Source of the DNA: Lepidurus packardi
Taxonomy: Eukaryota; Arthropoda; Branchiopoda; Notostraca; Triopsidae
Direction of reading: 5' to 3'
Assembly: GCA_023053545.1 (NCBI GenBank)
Contig: JAKZAN010000007.1
Coordinates: forward strand, 5,332,001 to 5,396,000
Length of the DNA stretch: 64,000 bases
Shown: positions 35,651-50,139 of the stretch, in pieces
Position numbering within the stretch: the first letter of the stretch is position 1
How the letters are laid out: each line of letters opens with the position of its first letter
Position numbers and translations under genes: made by a program
The notes under the pieces: generated by a model
What the model was told of the DNA's origin: nothing
Databases searched by the model: none
The model's input: the letters and a program-made list of their open reading frames with translations, nothing else

Positions 35651-37205
35651 ATGAAGCTACAGGTAAGACTACTGCAGAAACTAAGTACAATATCCACGGT
35701 TAACCTCAATTTATACTTTTATTGTCATAACGTTTAGATACTGACTTGCTTTTGCGCATTACTGGCTGTCGCTTTAGCCAGACAAGAAGTTGAACAATCT
35801 GTTGCTCAGGATCGCGGCGATAAAGCAGTAGGTGACATCAAAAAGCTGTCAAAATTTCCATGGGGGCTTTATCCAATCTGGAAGATCCACAAGTACAAGG
35901 GAGTCTCGTTGAGACCGGTGCCCATCGGTATCCTGCCCCCAACGTACCATCCCCCTCCAACGTACCCAGCCCCTCCAGCCTACTCAGCTCCTCCACCGTA
36001 CTCAGCTCCTCCAACATACTCAGCTCCTCCACCGTACTCAGCTCCTCCAACATACTCAGCTCTTCCACCGTACTCAGCTCCTCCACCAGCCTACGACAGT
36101 TACAAGCCGCCATATACTCCTTCTCTGCCCATTGCTCCAGTTAAGCCTTACAAAACAGTATCATCTTATTCTGCACCACCACCAAGTTATAGTCCCGCTC
36201 CTGCTGTATCGTCGTACGGTTCACCACCGTCCTATTCTCCAGCTCCTCCTTCTTACGACCAAGCCCCAGCACCTGCTCCTCTGCCTGCCTCATCCTACGC
36301 TGATCCAACTCCAGCTGGTCCTTCTTATGATCAAACTGCTCCTACGCCTTCGTCTTCTTATGCCCCAGCTACCATTGCTCCTCCACCTGTGTACGAACAA
36401 CCTCAACCTGCTGCGCCATCTTATGACCAAGGTCCTCAACCCGGAGGTCTATCTTACGGCCAAGGTCACGCTCCAACCGTGTTTCCAAATCCTGGTGTAA
36501 CTGGTCAAGATTCCTTCGCGTTTGGCGGATCACACAGTTCTGCTGCCGCTGCTTCTATGTACGGTCAAAACTACCCAGTACCAGCTCCTCAATACGGCGC
36601 CCAAGATTCATATGCTCCCTCTTACCACTTCCCGTCCCCAGCACCCATGCCTCAGATGAGCTACGGTCCCCCACCAGCTCCGTTGTATGCACCCCAGTAC
36701 CCTCAATCCCCTGCACCTTACAACTCTCCTCAATACCCAGCTCAGCCGTCTTACGGCATGGGTCCTGAAGGAATGAATACGCCTCAAATGCCTAATTCTC
36801 CTTACAGTATGGCTTCTGAAGGTATGCCGATGCCTCAAGTGGGCAATTTTGCTGGCTATGGGAGTGTCCCCTCGCAAGATATGGGAGGGGCTTCAATGTA
36901 CGCTCCTCAAACGCCATGGTCATGGGTAAGTGTAGCATACTTACTGGCTTTTCCTTTTATCTCCCTAATCCTGTTTTCTCCTTTTTATTGTTAATTAGTC
37001 CCAGCAGTCAACGTACGGGCAAGGCCCAGCAGCTCCCCAGTATCAAGACCAAGGTGCTGCATACGGAATGAGCCAGCCTGAACAGAGCGGCTCCTACGGC
37101 CCCTCAGGCACCGGCGCTGCTGGTGGAAGCTATAGTTTGCCGCCTGCTGAAACGTACCATGAACAGGCTAGTTATGAGCAGCCTCCTTCAGCCCCGACAT
37201 ACTAA
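35651..37205 (+). CDS. Secreted proline/tyrosine-rich repeat protein
   Basis: Exons are 35651-35662, 35738-36925 and 36999-37205, 1407 nt in frame, 468 aa. A 4-codon first exon (MKLQ) joins ILTCFCALLAVALA to make a signal peptide, a gene structure common in cuticle and other extracellular structural proteins. After a short charged segment (about residues 20-75) the rest is Pro/Tyr/Ser/Ala/Gln-rich. First come six hexapeptide repeats of the type YSAPP(P/T/L), then looser PSYDQ, PAPQYG and YGQ repeats. There are no further membrane spans and almost no Cys. It is probably an extracellular matrix, cuticle or secreted adhesive protein; I cannot name a specific family (no chitin-binding R&R motif seen). 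Confidence 0.85.
35981..36088 (+). repeat. 18-bp coding tandem repeat, six units
   Basis: Six units of TACTCAGCTCCTCCACCG and variants. The third codon pair alternates CCACCG/CCAACA, giving a 36-bp higher-order period, so expansion probably happened in steps of two units. Confidence 0.9.
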
Positions 37206-37439
37206 GAGAGGAACTAGTGTAATCAAAGGGAAATGGTGTGAATATGTAAGAAAAAGTCCGTTTTTTATTTTGTCTTCAAGAAGGGCAAAGAAAAAGTAGC
37301 CAATACGGTGCAAAGTAGAGAGGGAAGTTTACTCGTCTGGATTACGTGTGCTCCTCCGTAGTTTGTTGAAAATGAAACTTTACAATGTAGAAGTGCCGTT
37401 TTTTGTATTGTCCATGAAGTAGCATACATATTACCCTGT

Positions 37440-40235
<2,796 letters not shown>

Positions 40236-40431
40236 GTTTGAAGGCGCTACTAAAATGCTACAACCCGACGTGTGTCAGCCGCTAAATCCGCACTTGCGAT
40301 CACGCTCCGCTAGAAGGCGCGCAAGTTTCAAGAAAAGGCCAAACAATTCGCAGCTCCTCCCCTTTCATGGTAAACACCGATTTCTGCTGGTACGAAAAAA
40401 GACCTGAAGTGAAGCTAGTAAAAGAAAGAGA
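40236..40431. promoter_or_regulatory. Bidirectional promoter of PRPF40 and VPS50
   Basis: Only 196 bp separate the two outward-facing start codons. There is no TATA box. The region is moderately GC-rich around 40,260-40,330 (CCCGACGTGTG, CGATCACGCTCCGC), consistent with a housekeeping divergent promoter. Confidence 0.6.
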
Positions 40432-43400
40432 ATGGACTTCAAACAGAAGTTAAAAAGCTTCATCCATAGACCCGTAACTATCATTTGTTCCTTTTCAATA
40501 TACCCAATTGGATCAACAAAGCTAAACGTATTTCGTATTACATGTTTTTCAGGAAACGAATTTATTGTCTGCAAATACAACATATCACGATACCAAGACA
40601 CTTCCCCTCTTGGGCATAGCTCGGGATTCCGAAGCAGAAATTCGCGAATTTCTCTCTGACCCGTTAGCAGACCAAGAAGTTCTGGAAAGCATAGAGGACA
40701 TTTATTTCCAAGAAGGTGCAGATACCAGTAATTTTCAACTGCAGGTAATTTGTCTTTTCATATTTACGATAGAGTAAGTTAATTGGTAAACTTTTAATGT
40801 TTCACTTTTAGAAATTGCATCCAGATCTTGATCTTCAGACCATAAATACTGACCGTCAAAGGCTGTTGAGACAACTAACCGTAGTTTCCAAAAAGGTTTT
40901 CTCATTAATCCTTCAAAAGCAGCCACAATGCTTAGAAGAACTTGAGAAGTACAATCGTTTTTCCTTTTTCCTTTTACTTTAGAGCCTAATTGATGGCATT
41001 TCTAGTATCGTGGAAATTCAGGATGAGTTAGACTCGTCGTTGGGAATGTGTCGTAGCGGACGCATGCAGTTAAGTGCCGCAAAGCAAGCGTTAGCCACGA
41101 CTTCACTGGATCTGATTTCCAACTATAAGAAACGTGAAATGCTAACTGATGTTCATCAGTATTTACGGACCATTCAGACATTGGTAAAAGTGGAAATTTT
41201 TCCGGGATTTATAGCGTTTTAGATCTATTGTTTTTTCGTTTTATAGCGAAAATCTCAGCTAAGACTTCAAGAATTGTTAAAAGAAAATGATTTTCCCCAA
41301 GCTCTTCAGTTATTACTCGAAAGTCAAAGCCTTGCTGTTAATTACAACCAATTCGATTGTGTAAAAGAGCTGACTGTCAAATTACAAGATACTCTGGAAT
41401 CAGCGGAAGATCAACTGGATCGTGCGTTGTTGAAAGTAATGTTTACCATGTATAGCTAAGCACTTTGATAAAAGTCTACTGCTTACAGATTATCCAGGGT
41501 TTCAACCGTGAACACTACAGTCAATTGCAGCAAGCCTATGGCTTGTTGGGTAAGCGTCCTGCCGCTCTGCAGCAATTGCTCCTGCACCTCAGCTCAAGTT
41601 TACATCAGAGCGCCTTGACTGTAGTAAGAGGTTACGTTGAGTTGTGTAGAGATACGGATGGCAAGTTAAGTAACGTTCACGCCTGGGATTATCAAGATTG
41701 GAGCAGGGTAAATATTACCAGATTTTTTTTTTTTTTAAATAAAGACAAAAGACAGATTGTAACACTTTTTTTATTAGCGGGTCTCATTAGATTGCTTGTT
41801 GGGATGTTTGGAAGATGTTTGTAAGAGCATCTGGCGACTTCTGATGGCCTATCAGCAAATACTGTCCTGGCATCGTTTGGCCGTGTTTACGGTGTCGGAA
41901 TCTAATGGAGCTGACGCTAATGGTGGTGAGGAAAGTGATCTCTTACAGCGACTGGAACAAGGACGTAACCGGATATGGCAAGACGCTCAGTCCAAAATAA
42001 AAATCTTGTTACAAGGAGTACCTCTTCATCAATTGAAAATGGACGATTTCCTGAAAGTGCTCGATTTGGGCAAAAAGTACGTTTAATGTTTCCGTAGTAC
42101 CATGATAATTTATTTTATACATATACAGGTTGATCGATATTGGGACCGAGTTCGTAGGCAGTGACTCGGAAATAGTTCAAGAAGCTTTGCGACAACATAG
42201 TGTCCTGTATTTTAAGCATTTCCATAGTGCTCGCCTAGAAGAGTTGCGAGTTATCCTGGAGCATGAAGGCTGGGAAATTTGTCCCATGCGAAACGGTTTT
42301 TCTGTTTTAGAATTGCAAGTAAGTTGTACTTAAGCTGTTTACACAGATTTCCGCTCCGTGTCTAACGAGCTTTTTGTAGGAATTTTCTTTTTTAAAGAAA
42401 CCTCCTTCCAGAGCGACTTGCATAGATGCGTCTGTGCAATCGACCAAGTATTTTGACGTTTATGCAGACTCGTGCCCTTTTGATACGACTACGGACGAAA
42501 CCTTTCTTGGAGAAAGTTTCTTGGTAACACAACGATTTTTCGCGTTTAAGTTTACTTAATTGCATCTGTGTATTGTATCAAGGGTGAACAGACTGTAAAT
42601 GATGGTGAAGATGAAAAAAATGACTACTCTGCACGCATTAAAACTGACACGATATTCACCAACACGGCATTAACTCTGCTCAGATTATGTGGACGTTATG
42701 TGCGTCTTATGGGTTTGTTACAACCCATTGCGTTTGACGTCCTTATATGCCTGAACCAATTACTGGACTATTATTTATACACCGTTCACGTGTTTTTCGC
42801 CGAATCACAAGTAATAGCTATGGTTTCCCTTGGATTTTTTAAATTTTCATTAATTTATTTTTCATTGAGTTATTTTTGCATTAGTCTTTCGAAGTGTACC
42901 CCAAGCTTATTAGTGTTGTAAGAAAGATTGAAGAGTGTTTGATACTGAAGGCCGATGAGCCAGTGGGAAAAAACAAAGTCTGTACTTCATAAATTTTTTC
43001 GTAGGTTTTATGCATTCTTATACTGTATTTTCCTAAGGTTCCAGCACCAGAAGCTCCTCCGGATCTTGACACTGGCCATCCTGAGTCGCTTTACGGACTT
43101 TCGATTCGTTTAGTGGCGGCAGAATCAGTGGTGTCTTTGGCAAAGCAAATGGAAGTATTGCAGCCCGTTTTAGAGCAGTTGCTGCCTTCTACCAAGCATT
43201 CTGCGTTAAAACTGTTCCTTTCTCAGGTATAGTTTCGTGTTTTATTTGGAGCTGTACTAAGTTGGATTGGTATGGTTATGTATTGGTAGTCGAAGTCTGT
43301 TGCCTTGCTCCTGCGAATACCAGTTTACGCGTCTATAGCTCACCGCATTATAGACTGGGATCTTTTAGTGAGCCACATAAATAAAGTTCCTTGGGATATC

Positions 43401-46251
43401 CGGGAAGTTATGAGCCAGCACAGTTCCTACGTGGACACGCTTATAAGGGTAAGTAACGAATCCTTGTATTGAAATTGATTTAAGTTACACCAGCCAATCT
43501 AGTACAATATTAAGGCAATTAGGTCGTCAAAGCAACCGAAAAGCGCCCATAAATAAATGTGTCGCTCTTTCCAACTTGCTGTTCTATTCACAGTTTACGT
43601 ACTTTGCAGCATTGTCGGTTATAGCATGTAATATTTGCTCCTAACATGGAGAACACTTTGCAGTTCGATTCTGCTTATCTTTTTATCAGTTTACAAACAT
43701 CACAAGTCAGGGGTAGGGCATCGGATTTAGTTAGCGCGGATATGTGCAAGTCTTCCGTGGAAAGGGTCAGGCGGGAGCGGGTAAAGGGCAACTCTGCCCT
43801 GGTCGTTTTCAGCGCTCGCTTTCGTTTCAGAAGAGTGAACGTCGTCTCCGGTTACCTCGGACTCGATATTTTCGTCATCTTCATTGCGCCCAAAGCCAGG
43901 GTTCATGGGAAAGCTAGGGTAATTAAAAGGAGGATAATAAAATGGAGTTTGCGGGAATTCCGGACCTCCTGCTCCCGGAAAACCATGCGGGGGGTAGCCG
44001 GGTCTGGGAGGGTAAAACACCCCAACTCCAGGATTGTAGTTGGGATTGAATGCCGGTGGACGCACGTAGTTGAAGTCCGTAGTGATCCATTCGGCGTCCC
44101 CCTTGGGGTCTTCCCATGAGTTGGATATCGTGGTGTAGCCTCCCGTGAAATGTGTGTACGCTGCTGTACTGTCTGTGTTGTCGGAAAAATTGATGGAATC
44201 CGTTGTTGTTGTACCAGTCAGAGTGAAGTCAGAATTCCCCGGTGATGGCGTTACTATCGCAGTGTCAAACTGGATACTATCATTAGCGCTATTTGGCTGC
44301 GTCGTTACGGAAGCTGAAGAAGTCCCTAAAGAGGATGAATTATAGGTCTGGCGAAATGTTGTGACCGCCAATTCAGGTATCGCCGTAGCCATTGGAGTAG
44401 TGAGAGGATTTAAAAACGTGGGAAATTGCCCACTCGTTAATGAATTGGCCTGAGAGTTGGGAATCGAGTTGAATATGGGACAGTTGGCGTGTGGGTAGCT
44501 TTCCCAGTCATAAGCATTAACGCGTTGATTAAGAAGTAAACGTTGAATGCGGGATTCCAGGATAGGGTCGACATCATAGGAATCGTCTTTGGATAAGAGA
44601 AACGGTAGGGAAATGGACTCGAATGGAAAAGCCCAACATGCTACCACTGCTGCATAGTAATCGTAATCTGTAGCAATGACGGTCAGTCGAGCTTGTCCCA
44701 GGGAATCTAAAAGGCATTGAAAAACAGAGGGGGACAAGATGATTAGAATTCAGTGACACGGATAAGCGTTGAAGGAAGTTTGGGTTTACTTAATGGCCAA
44801 GGTAGTTTGATTTGAAAGCTGCCTGGAAAGCCAGGATTGGCAATCAAGTGCAAATTCCATTGCGTACTCCATTCTTCTGGGCAAGTGGGCCATTCCATGT
44901 CAAGGCTGAGCCATTCATTAGCTTTCAGAAAAGTACGGTCATGTTTGATTGGGCGATTCATTACACAATGTTTTTTTTTTTTTTTGTTTTTTTTTTTTTT
45001 ACCTGTGTTCGATCTTCGTATTGTAAATTGGTCTGCGGTTAGGTTAAACACGGGAGACGTACAGCTCGAGCAAGTATAAAAACCGCGTGGCATCCGCAGA
45101 ACATTCCAGGCTCCTGCAAACTGGCAATTGATTAGTTAGTCTGTGGACTCTCCCTATTTTCAGTTGAATCAGTTACTGTAGTTAGGTTAAATTCGGCAAG
45201 TGGTGTGGGTGCAGGACACGGTCCGGGTTGAAGTTGTAAGCCGTTCCCGAGCACCACGCTAATTAGGTGCACTAGATAGAAAATAGCAACAGAGGAGGTA
45301 TCTTTAAAGTTCATGGTTGTTGCACCCGGTATAGGACAGGACTGAGGGCAGAAGCTATATTGGGGATGAGATTGGTCTGTAGTATAGGTGTGTTTCCGAT
45401 CTGTGTTGGGCAAGTTCAGAGTTTCCGGTTCCGGTTCTAAATCTCATATTGATGCACAGAGGAGAAAGACAGGAAGGGCGTTATAAATTTTGATTAAGGA
45501 GACCGTATTTTTGTTATTTTTATTTTTTGTAGGGGGGTTCTTTTAATTTCTCCATGTATGTGTCAATGACATGGAATGTTCAAGTTATGGCTGAACTCGA
45601 TATTGGTGGACTATTTGCATATTAATTTATGGATCACTAGTTTCGGTCGGCATTTCAAAGAGAAACTTTCACCTTCTTTTCTTCTTAGGAATTACAAGTG
45701 TTTAGCATGCGATTGGAAGCCATATCAACCCATATTTTCGTTCCTCCGGAAATCTCGAACTTGTTGTGGGACCAGATACTGCGTCGTTGTAACCGGGCAT
45801 TGCTGGAAGGGTAAAACGTCCTCACGTTTTATGTCTCGGTGAGACAAATTGATTTGTCATCCTTTTGCACCTTAAAGGTTTTCCAACGCGAAAAAATGCA
45901 CGAATGAAGGACGAGCTCTGATGCAGTTAGACTTAAGACAGTTCTCTGTCAAGGCTGAAGCCTTGTCCAAGATTAGACCTCTGCCGGACCTTGGTCTGGT
46001 GGAAACGTATATCAAAGCGTATTATCTTCCCGAGGTGGCTTTGGATGAATGGGTGCACAAACATACGGTACTTTCAAAGCAGTCCGTCTGAAGGCGGTTT
46101 TTGAGACATTTTCAAGAAAAAATATCTCTTGTAGGAGTACAGTCCCCGACAGTTGGTGTCGCTTGTCCAGTGCGTCGCCAATTCGCACAAGAAACCTAAG
46201 CTAACACTAGCCAACTTGATTGAAGAACTCCAAGAACTGAGTAGAAGATAG
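40432..46251 (+). CDS. VPS50: Syndetin / VPS50, EARP complex subunit
   Basis: VPS50 is the specific subunit of the endosome-associated recycling protein tether, which it forms with VPS51, VPS52 and VPS53. About 16 exons give roughly 900 aa (human 964). It begins MDFKQKLKSFIHRP, like the MQKIKSLMTR start of vertebrate syndetin. Family landmarks in order are: DPLADQEVLESIEDIYFQEG; VVSKKVFSLILQKQP; the VPS54_N-type coiled region LLTDVHQYLRTIQTL and LQLLLESQSLA; KLQDTLESAEDQLDRALLKI; QQAYGLLGKRPAALQQL; RIWQDAQSKIKILLQG; FVGSDSEIVQEALRQHSVLYF; TDTIFTNTALTLLRLCGRYVRLMGLLQPIAFDV; IIDWDLLVSHINKVPWDIREV; NEGRALMQLDLRQF; and VETYIKAYYL. The intron between 43,450 and about 45,685 is by far the largest and contains an antisense lipocalin gene. 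Some exon ends are approximate. Confidence 0.93.
43727..45314 (-). CDS. Lipocalin (apolipoprotein D-like) with long low-complexity tail, nested in VPS50 intron
   Basis: Exons on the minus strand are 45314-45177, 45120-45003, 44921-44790 and 44706-43727, 1368 nt in frame, 455 aa. The first exon gives a signal peptide (SVAIFYLVHLISVVLGNG) and the lipocalin opening PGPCP...AEFNLTT. The next exon starts FAGAWNVLRMP, corresponding to the conserved G-x-W of lipocalins (WYEI in apoD), followed by CSSCTSPVFNL. Exon 4 begins with the second signature, TVIATDYDYYAAVVAC, and then LSKDDSYDVDPILESRIQRLL. The barrel ends near residue 208 at HANCP. The remaining about 245 residues are Ser/Thr/Asn-rich, then Pro/Tyr/Phe/Gly-rich (NPGFGRNEDDENIE), without domains. 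Typical lipocalins stop near 200 aa, so this tail is unusual. A likely secreted carrier of small hydrophobic ligands. Intron 2 contains a T-run on the + strand (A on mRNA). Confidence 0.86.
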
Positions 46252-49194
46252 TCAACCGCAAAAACCAAATTGTTCTTAACATTCCCAAGGTAAATAGAAC
46301 GCCTTTTTTTCGCTTTTTGGTAAAATGAATTGTTAATTGTACACGTATTTTGTTTCATACTTTCTTAGGTGACAGTGTTGTGTGAAATGAAATCGAATAT
46401 ATCATGCTGGTTTTTTCGAGCAACTTGTATTACTAAAAATTATGAAGAGGGGGACAATTGTAGTCCGAGAAAGGGGGCGGTAGACAGCTTGGAAATACTT
46501 TTGTGTGGAAAGAAGCAAAGGGGGGTTAAACGGTAAATTCGTTGAAGTTAGGTATTAGATGCTGGTTGCTGTCGTAACGGCTACTCCATTCACAGCATCC
46601 TCCGTCTTCTTTCTATTGCTTCTTTAAGGTAAGAGGCCAAAGAGGGGGAATAGGAAGAGAGGATGTAAAAGCGCAGCTAACATTCATCACGTGCAGCCTG
46701 AATAGCTAACACAGGTAGTCTTTTAGTTAGAAAAGGAGGGACAGGCCTTCTAACCAAATGAATGAACAACTCCCCCATTGTCGTGTACAGTACTGGTCAC
46801 TGCACACTTGCTTAACTTTGCCTTTGCTTCCCGATCCATATCGTTTTGTAAAACCGTTTTACGATTTCATTTCCTCCTTCTCTCTCTCACGTCTTTGTAT
46901 GTATTATTACTGTCATTTCTTCTGCTTTTTAGCCTATTCGAATGTTTTTTCCGGTATTTTCCTCTTGGCTAACTCTGGGAACGTCTCGTCTTGCATGATA
47001 AAAGCAACGGCCCAATTTTTTATGCTCTTAAATCCCTGATGTCCGCGGTCTCCTCGGATGCCGCTCATCCAGCTTTCCTGAAGCATGGTCAGGTTCCATA
47101 CGCCAAAGCCAAAAACTAGCATTCAATCCTAAGAAAGTTTGAATGGCTTGCCGAAAGCTTTGAGTCGTCCAAATCCCCTAGGACGAGACCAAGACGGTGT
47201 GTGGTTTGATGCCAGCGCAAGTCTTACTAGGCAGATCAACAGCATCCGTAACGAGTCGTTAACAGCCCATGGGCAACGGGCAAACGGGCGGCGAAGTTGA
47301 AGTTTCACCGCCACACAAGAGGCAAAGTGAAGTGACGCATGAATTGACGAACGTTGTGGGGACTAATATGTTGGGTGCGGCTCTTCGGGGTTCGAAATAG
47401 GAGACGGCTAGGGAAACAAGGCGGGGCACGGGGCGTCCTTTACTCGACTGCACTTTTTCTCAGCGACGGGAAAACGGCGACGTCCCTTTTCTCGGGCTAG
47501 CAACACACTAGCCCTGTCTTTCTTGAATGAAAACGAGGCGCAACGGAAGTGGCTCAAGTTGCTCTACCTCCCCAAAAGGAATTATCCTTACTATATCCTA
47601 CGTGTGTATATATAGCGTAACCATCCAGTCGTTAGGTCCTTCGCGAGAACTTGAATGGCAGCGTTTGTTTAGCACTCCCGTTAAGTTCTCTCTTTTTTCT
47701 TTTCTTTTTTCTTACTATGGCGTTGGCACGTTGTTCTTTCCATCTCTGAGCTACGATTTGGCCCTTGATAGCTTCCGACATGAACCAGCGGCGGACAAAC
47801 ATGTCGACTTTTGCCGACTTTGTCGGTTTAACCCGTTCAGTTTTTCTTGTCTTTTGCTTATGCATTGCTGGTCGACTGGTCTGTCCGAAAGCATGAATGA
47901 AAGGGGAAGGGAAATGCCAATTAGATGGCCTTCGGTCTTGGAAGCCAATTAGATACCCTAGGAACAACTTTCTTGGGTGCCTCTTGCCTCTTCTTGTTGT
48001 CAAAACGACGGATGACCTGCCGGTGTCAAAGGTTGCCTGACAAGGGGTTATGGAGAGTGCTGTAGGCGGCGGAATTCAGGGGCGTGTGCCTTGAGTATTC
48101 CATTCTCACGTATACAACTTGTGGCCTTGTAGCTACGCCACGAGCTTTTGCAGGCGAACTTTCGTGAGCGTGAGCAAAAGTACTTCGTGCAAGCCATGTT
48201 TTTCTAGTCTGATAGTCTTTTTCCGGTCACGTGTCAGAATACCCCTCGAGTTATAAACCTCAAGCTTTTCCGATTCTCGATGGCGTGTACATTTTTCTGA
48301 ACGAACATTTTCAGGTCATGAGAAAATTGGAGGAATGGCGCTCAACTCCTCCGGCCGTGGGAACGAATTAACGGTGCGGAAATGTGAAAGAGTACACGTG
48401 CCGTTTAGCTGTCCGCCATGCCAGCATGTTTTTTTCCTCTAAATCTCCTTTTTATAAAACGGCGAGAGTAAGATAGCCCGCTGGTCTCTTTTATTGCCCA
48501 CAGTCTCAGTCCTAAATGCATTGCCTACTTGATTAGCAAAGGAACCCCAGCTTTTCAATGCCGACCACAAAAAAAGCCTATTGAGGAACAACAGTCAAGT
48601 TCTAATTGTCCTGTATTCATAGGAGATACGACTTGGCCGCGCGGCATTCTTATGGTTCATAACTAACTCCAGCAGCCAAGTGAAGTAAGTTCCATCCAGT
48701 CATATGGTGTGACAGCCGCAATCATCCCTTATGCTGTGATTTGGGCGCTTTGAGACTTGCATCGCACACCTGTTGCGTTTCTGTGCCAAGGCACCGTGCA
48801 ATTGAACCGAAAAGTACACTGACTTCCATGACAACTGGACTTTTTTCTTATAACTAAGACTTGTATTTCAAGGTATCGCGGCTCTCTTTCTATACAAAAC
48901 CCGCATATTTAATATTTACATATCTCTTGGAAAGTTCTTCTTCCCCCCAGCAGCTTGACAAACTGTCCAACAGATGCAATTTTTAAGCGTACATGGACCC
49001 CTTTTTTGAGAAAACAGAAAAAGTTACGCAAGGAAAGTAGCACTCTCATCTAAAGTATGTTCAACTTTTTCGTTTTCCTATCCGTGATGTTTCTTTCACT
49101 TGGATCTATCAAAGCTTGTCTAATGTCACAAAATGTTTTTTTGCCCATTTCTTTCGTTTTTGGCCATTTCTTTTTATGGTTTTTTTTTTTTTTT
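46252..49194. other. Intergenic, about 2.9 kb
   Basis: No gene supported. Overlapping open frames at 47.5-48.0 kb on both strands (up to 141 codons) have no recognisable domain. It presumably contains the VPS50 and HES 3' UTRs. Confidence 0.5.
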
Positions 49195-50104
49195 TTACCA
49201 TGGCCTCCATACGGGATCTTCCACATATTGTGACTTTTTGGGTTGCGTATGTTGACTCAAGTCCTCGGGAGCATCCGACTCTGGATTGCTCTGCATATCA
49301 GTGTTTGATGACGCTACACTTTCGGATCGGAATGGTGATGCAGGCGAGAAGATTTGTTTGTTGTATGTATGAGTTCCGGGCAACATGTAGGAGTATGCTC
49401 CGGCAGGTGGTAAATGTAAAGGGTATAAGGGGAGCGACGACACAGATTCAGGTGATTGGGCCATCTCAGGGGTGATGGAACGAGAAGGCGACTTATCCAA
49501 TAGTACATTGTGATCAACGTCAGTTGTGCTATGGATGTTTTGCAAACAGCGTTGTAAATGGGCGGCGAGGCGGTGTGCCATGTCAGGCGCTTCGTTGCAT
49601 GGCGTATGCTGTAAGATTTCGCTGACGAGTCGCGTACACTCGGAAAATCCAGCTCGGAAACGGGCAGCGAGATCATCAGGAGTAACTTGGTGTGTAAAAT
49701 CCTCATTTTGTTGGTGCAGCCTTTGGACGTGACTTACAGTTAGTTCCAAAATATCGGCCTTTTCCAATTTGGCTGGTCGAGCTCCCTGTTTTCGTTGTAA
49801 AAATTAAAAAAAAAATTATCATGAATACCCAAACTATTAAACAGTTTAACTTTTTTCTTCATTACCTCTTTCTTTACACTATTGGCTTCGAGAAGCAACC
49901 TTTTTAGGTCGTTGAGACTCTGGTTAATTCGAGCACGGCGCTTTTTCTCCATCAAAGGTTTCCGTACCTAGAAGTAGAAAATGACACTATTTAGTCAACT
50001 AGTTGAGGTAAAGGCTTGCAACAGTTTTGACTCATTACTTTTCGGCTCTCGTTCACTTTAGGTGCCGATTTGACTGTGGTTGCTTTATCGGTCTGGGTAC
50101 CCAT
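49195..50104 (-). CDS. Hairy/Enhancer-of-split (HES) bHLH-Orange repressor
   Basis: A nuclear transcriptional repressor of the HES family, typically a Notch target. Exons are 50104-50039, 49967-49866 and 49785-49195, 252 aa in frame. The bHLH domain is split by the two introns: basic region with the family proline, RKPLMEKKRRARINQSLNDLK, then GARPAKLEKADILELTVSHVQRL. The Orange domain is at about residues 90-135 (FRAGFSECTRLVSEIL through AHLQRCLQNI). The protein ends in the WRPW tetrapeptide that recruits Groucho, immediately before the stop. Between them lies a Ser/Pro-rich segment. The gene is isolated, with about 3 kb or more of gene-poor DNA on each side. It could be the orthologue of an E(spl)-complex bHLH or of another HES gene; the sequence alone does not tell which. 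Confidence 0.96.
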
Positions 50105-50131
50105 GTTGTGTTATGTGTTTAGGAAGGCACA

Positions 50132-50139
50132 CTTTTATG
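50132..50139 (-). promoter_or_regulatory. TATA-like box of the HES gene
   Basis: On the minus strand GCATAAAAG lies about 30 bases before the start codon. If used it would give a very short leader; alternatively the leader is longer and this is coincidental. A Su(H)-type site TGTGGGAA lies upstream at about 50,969. Confidence 0.45.

Noticed and set aside
47527-48003. Overlapping 120-140-codon frames on both strands
   Set aside because: No recognisable domain, no splice or promoter support, and both strands open at once.
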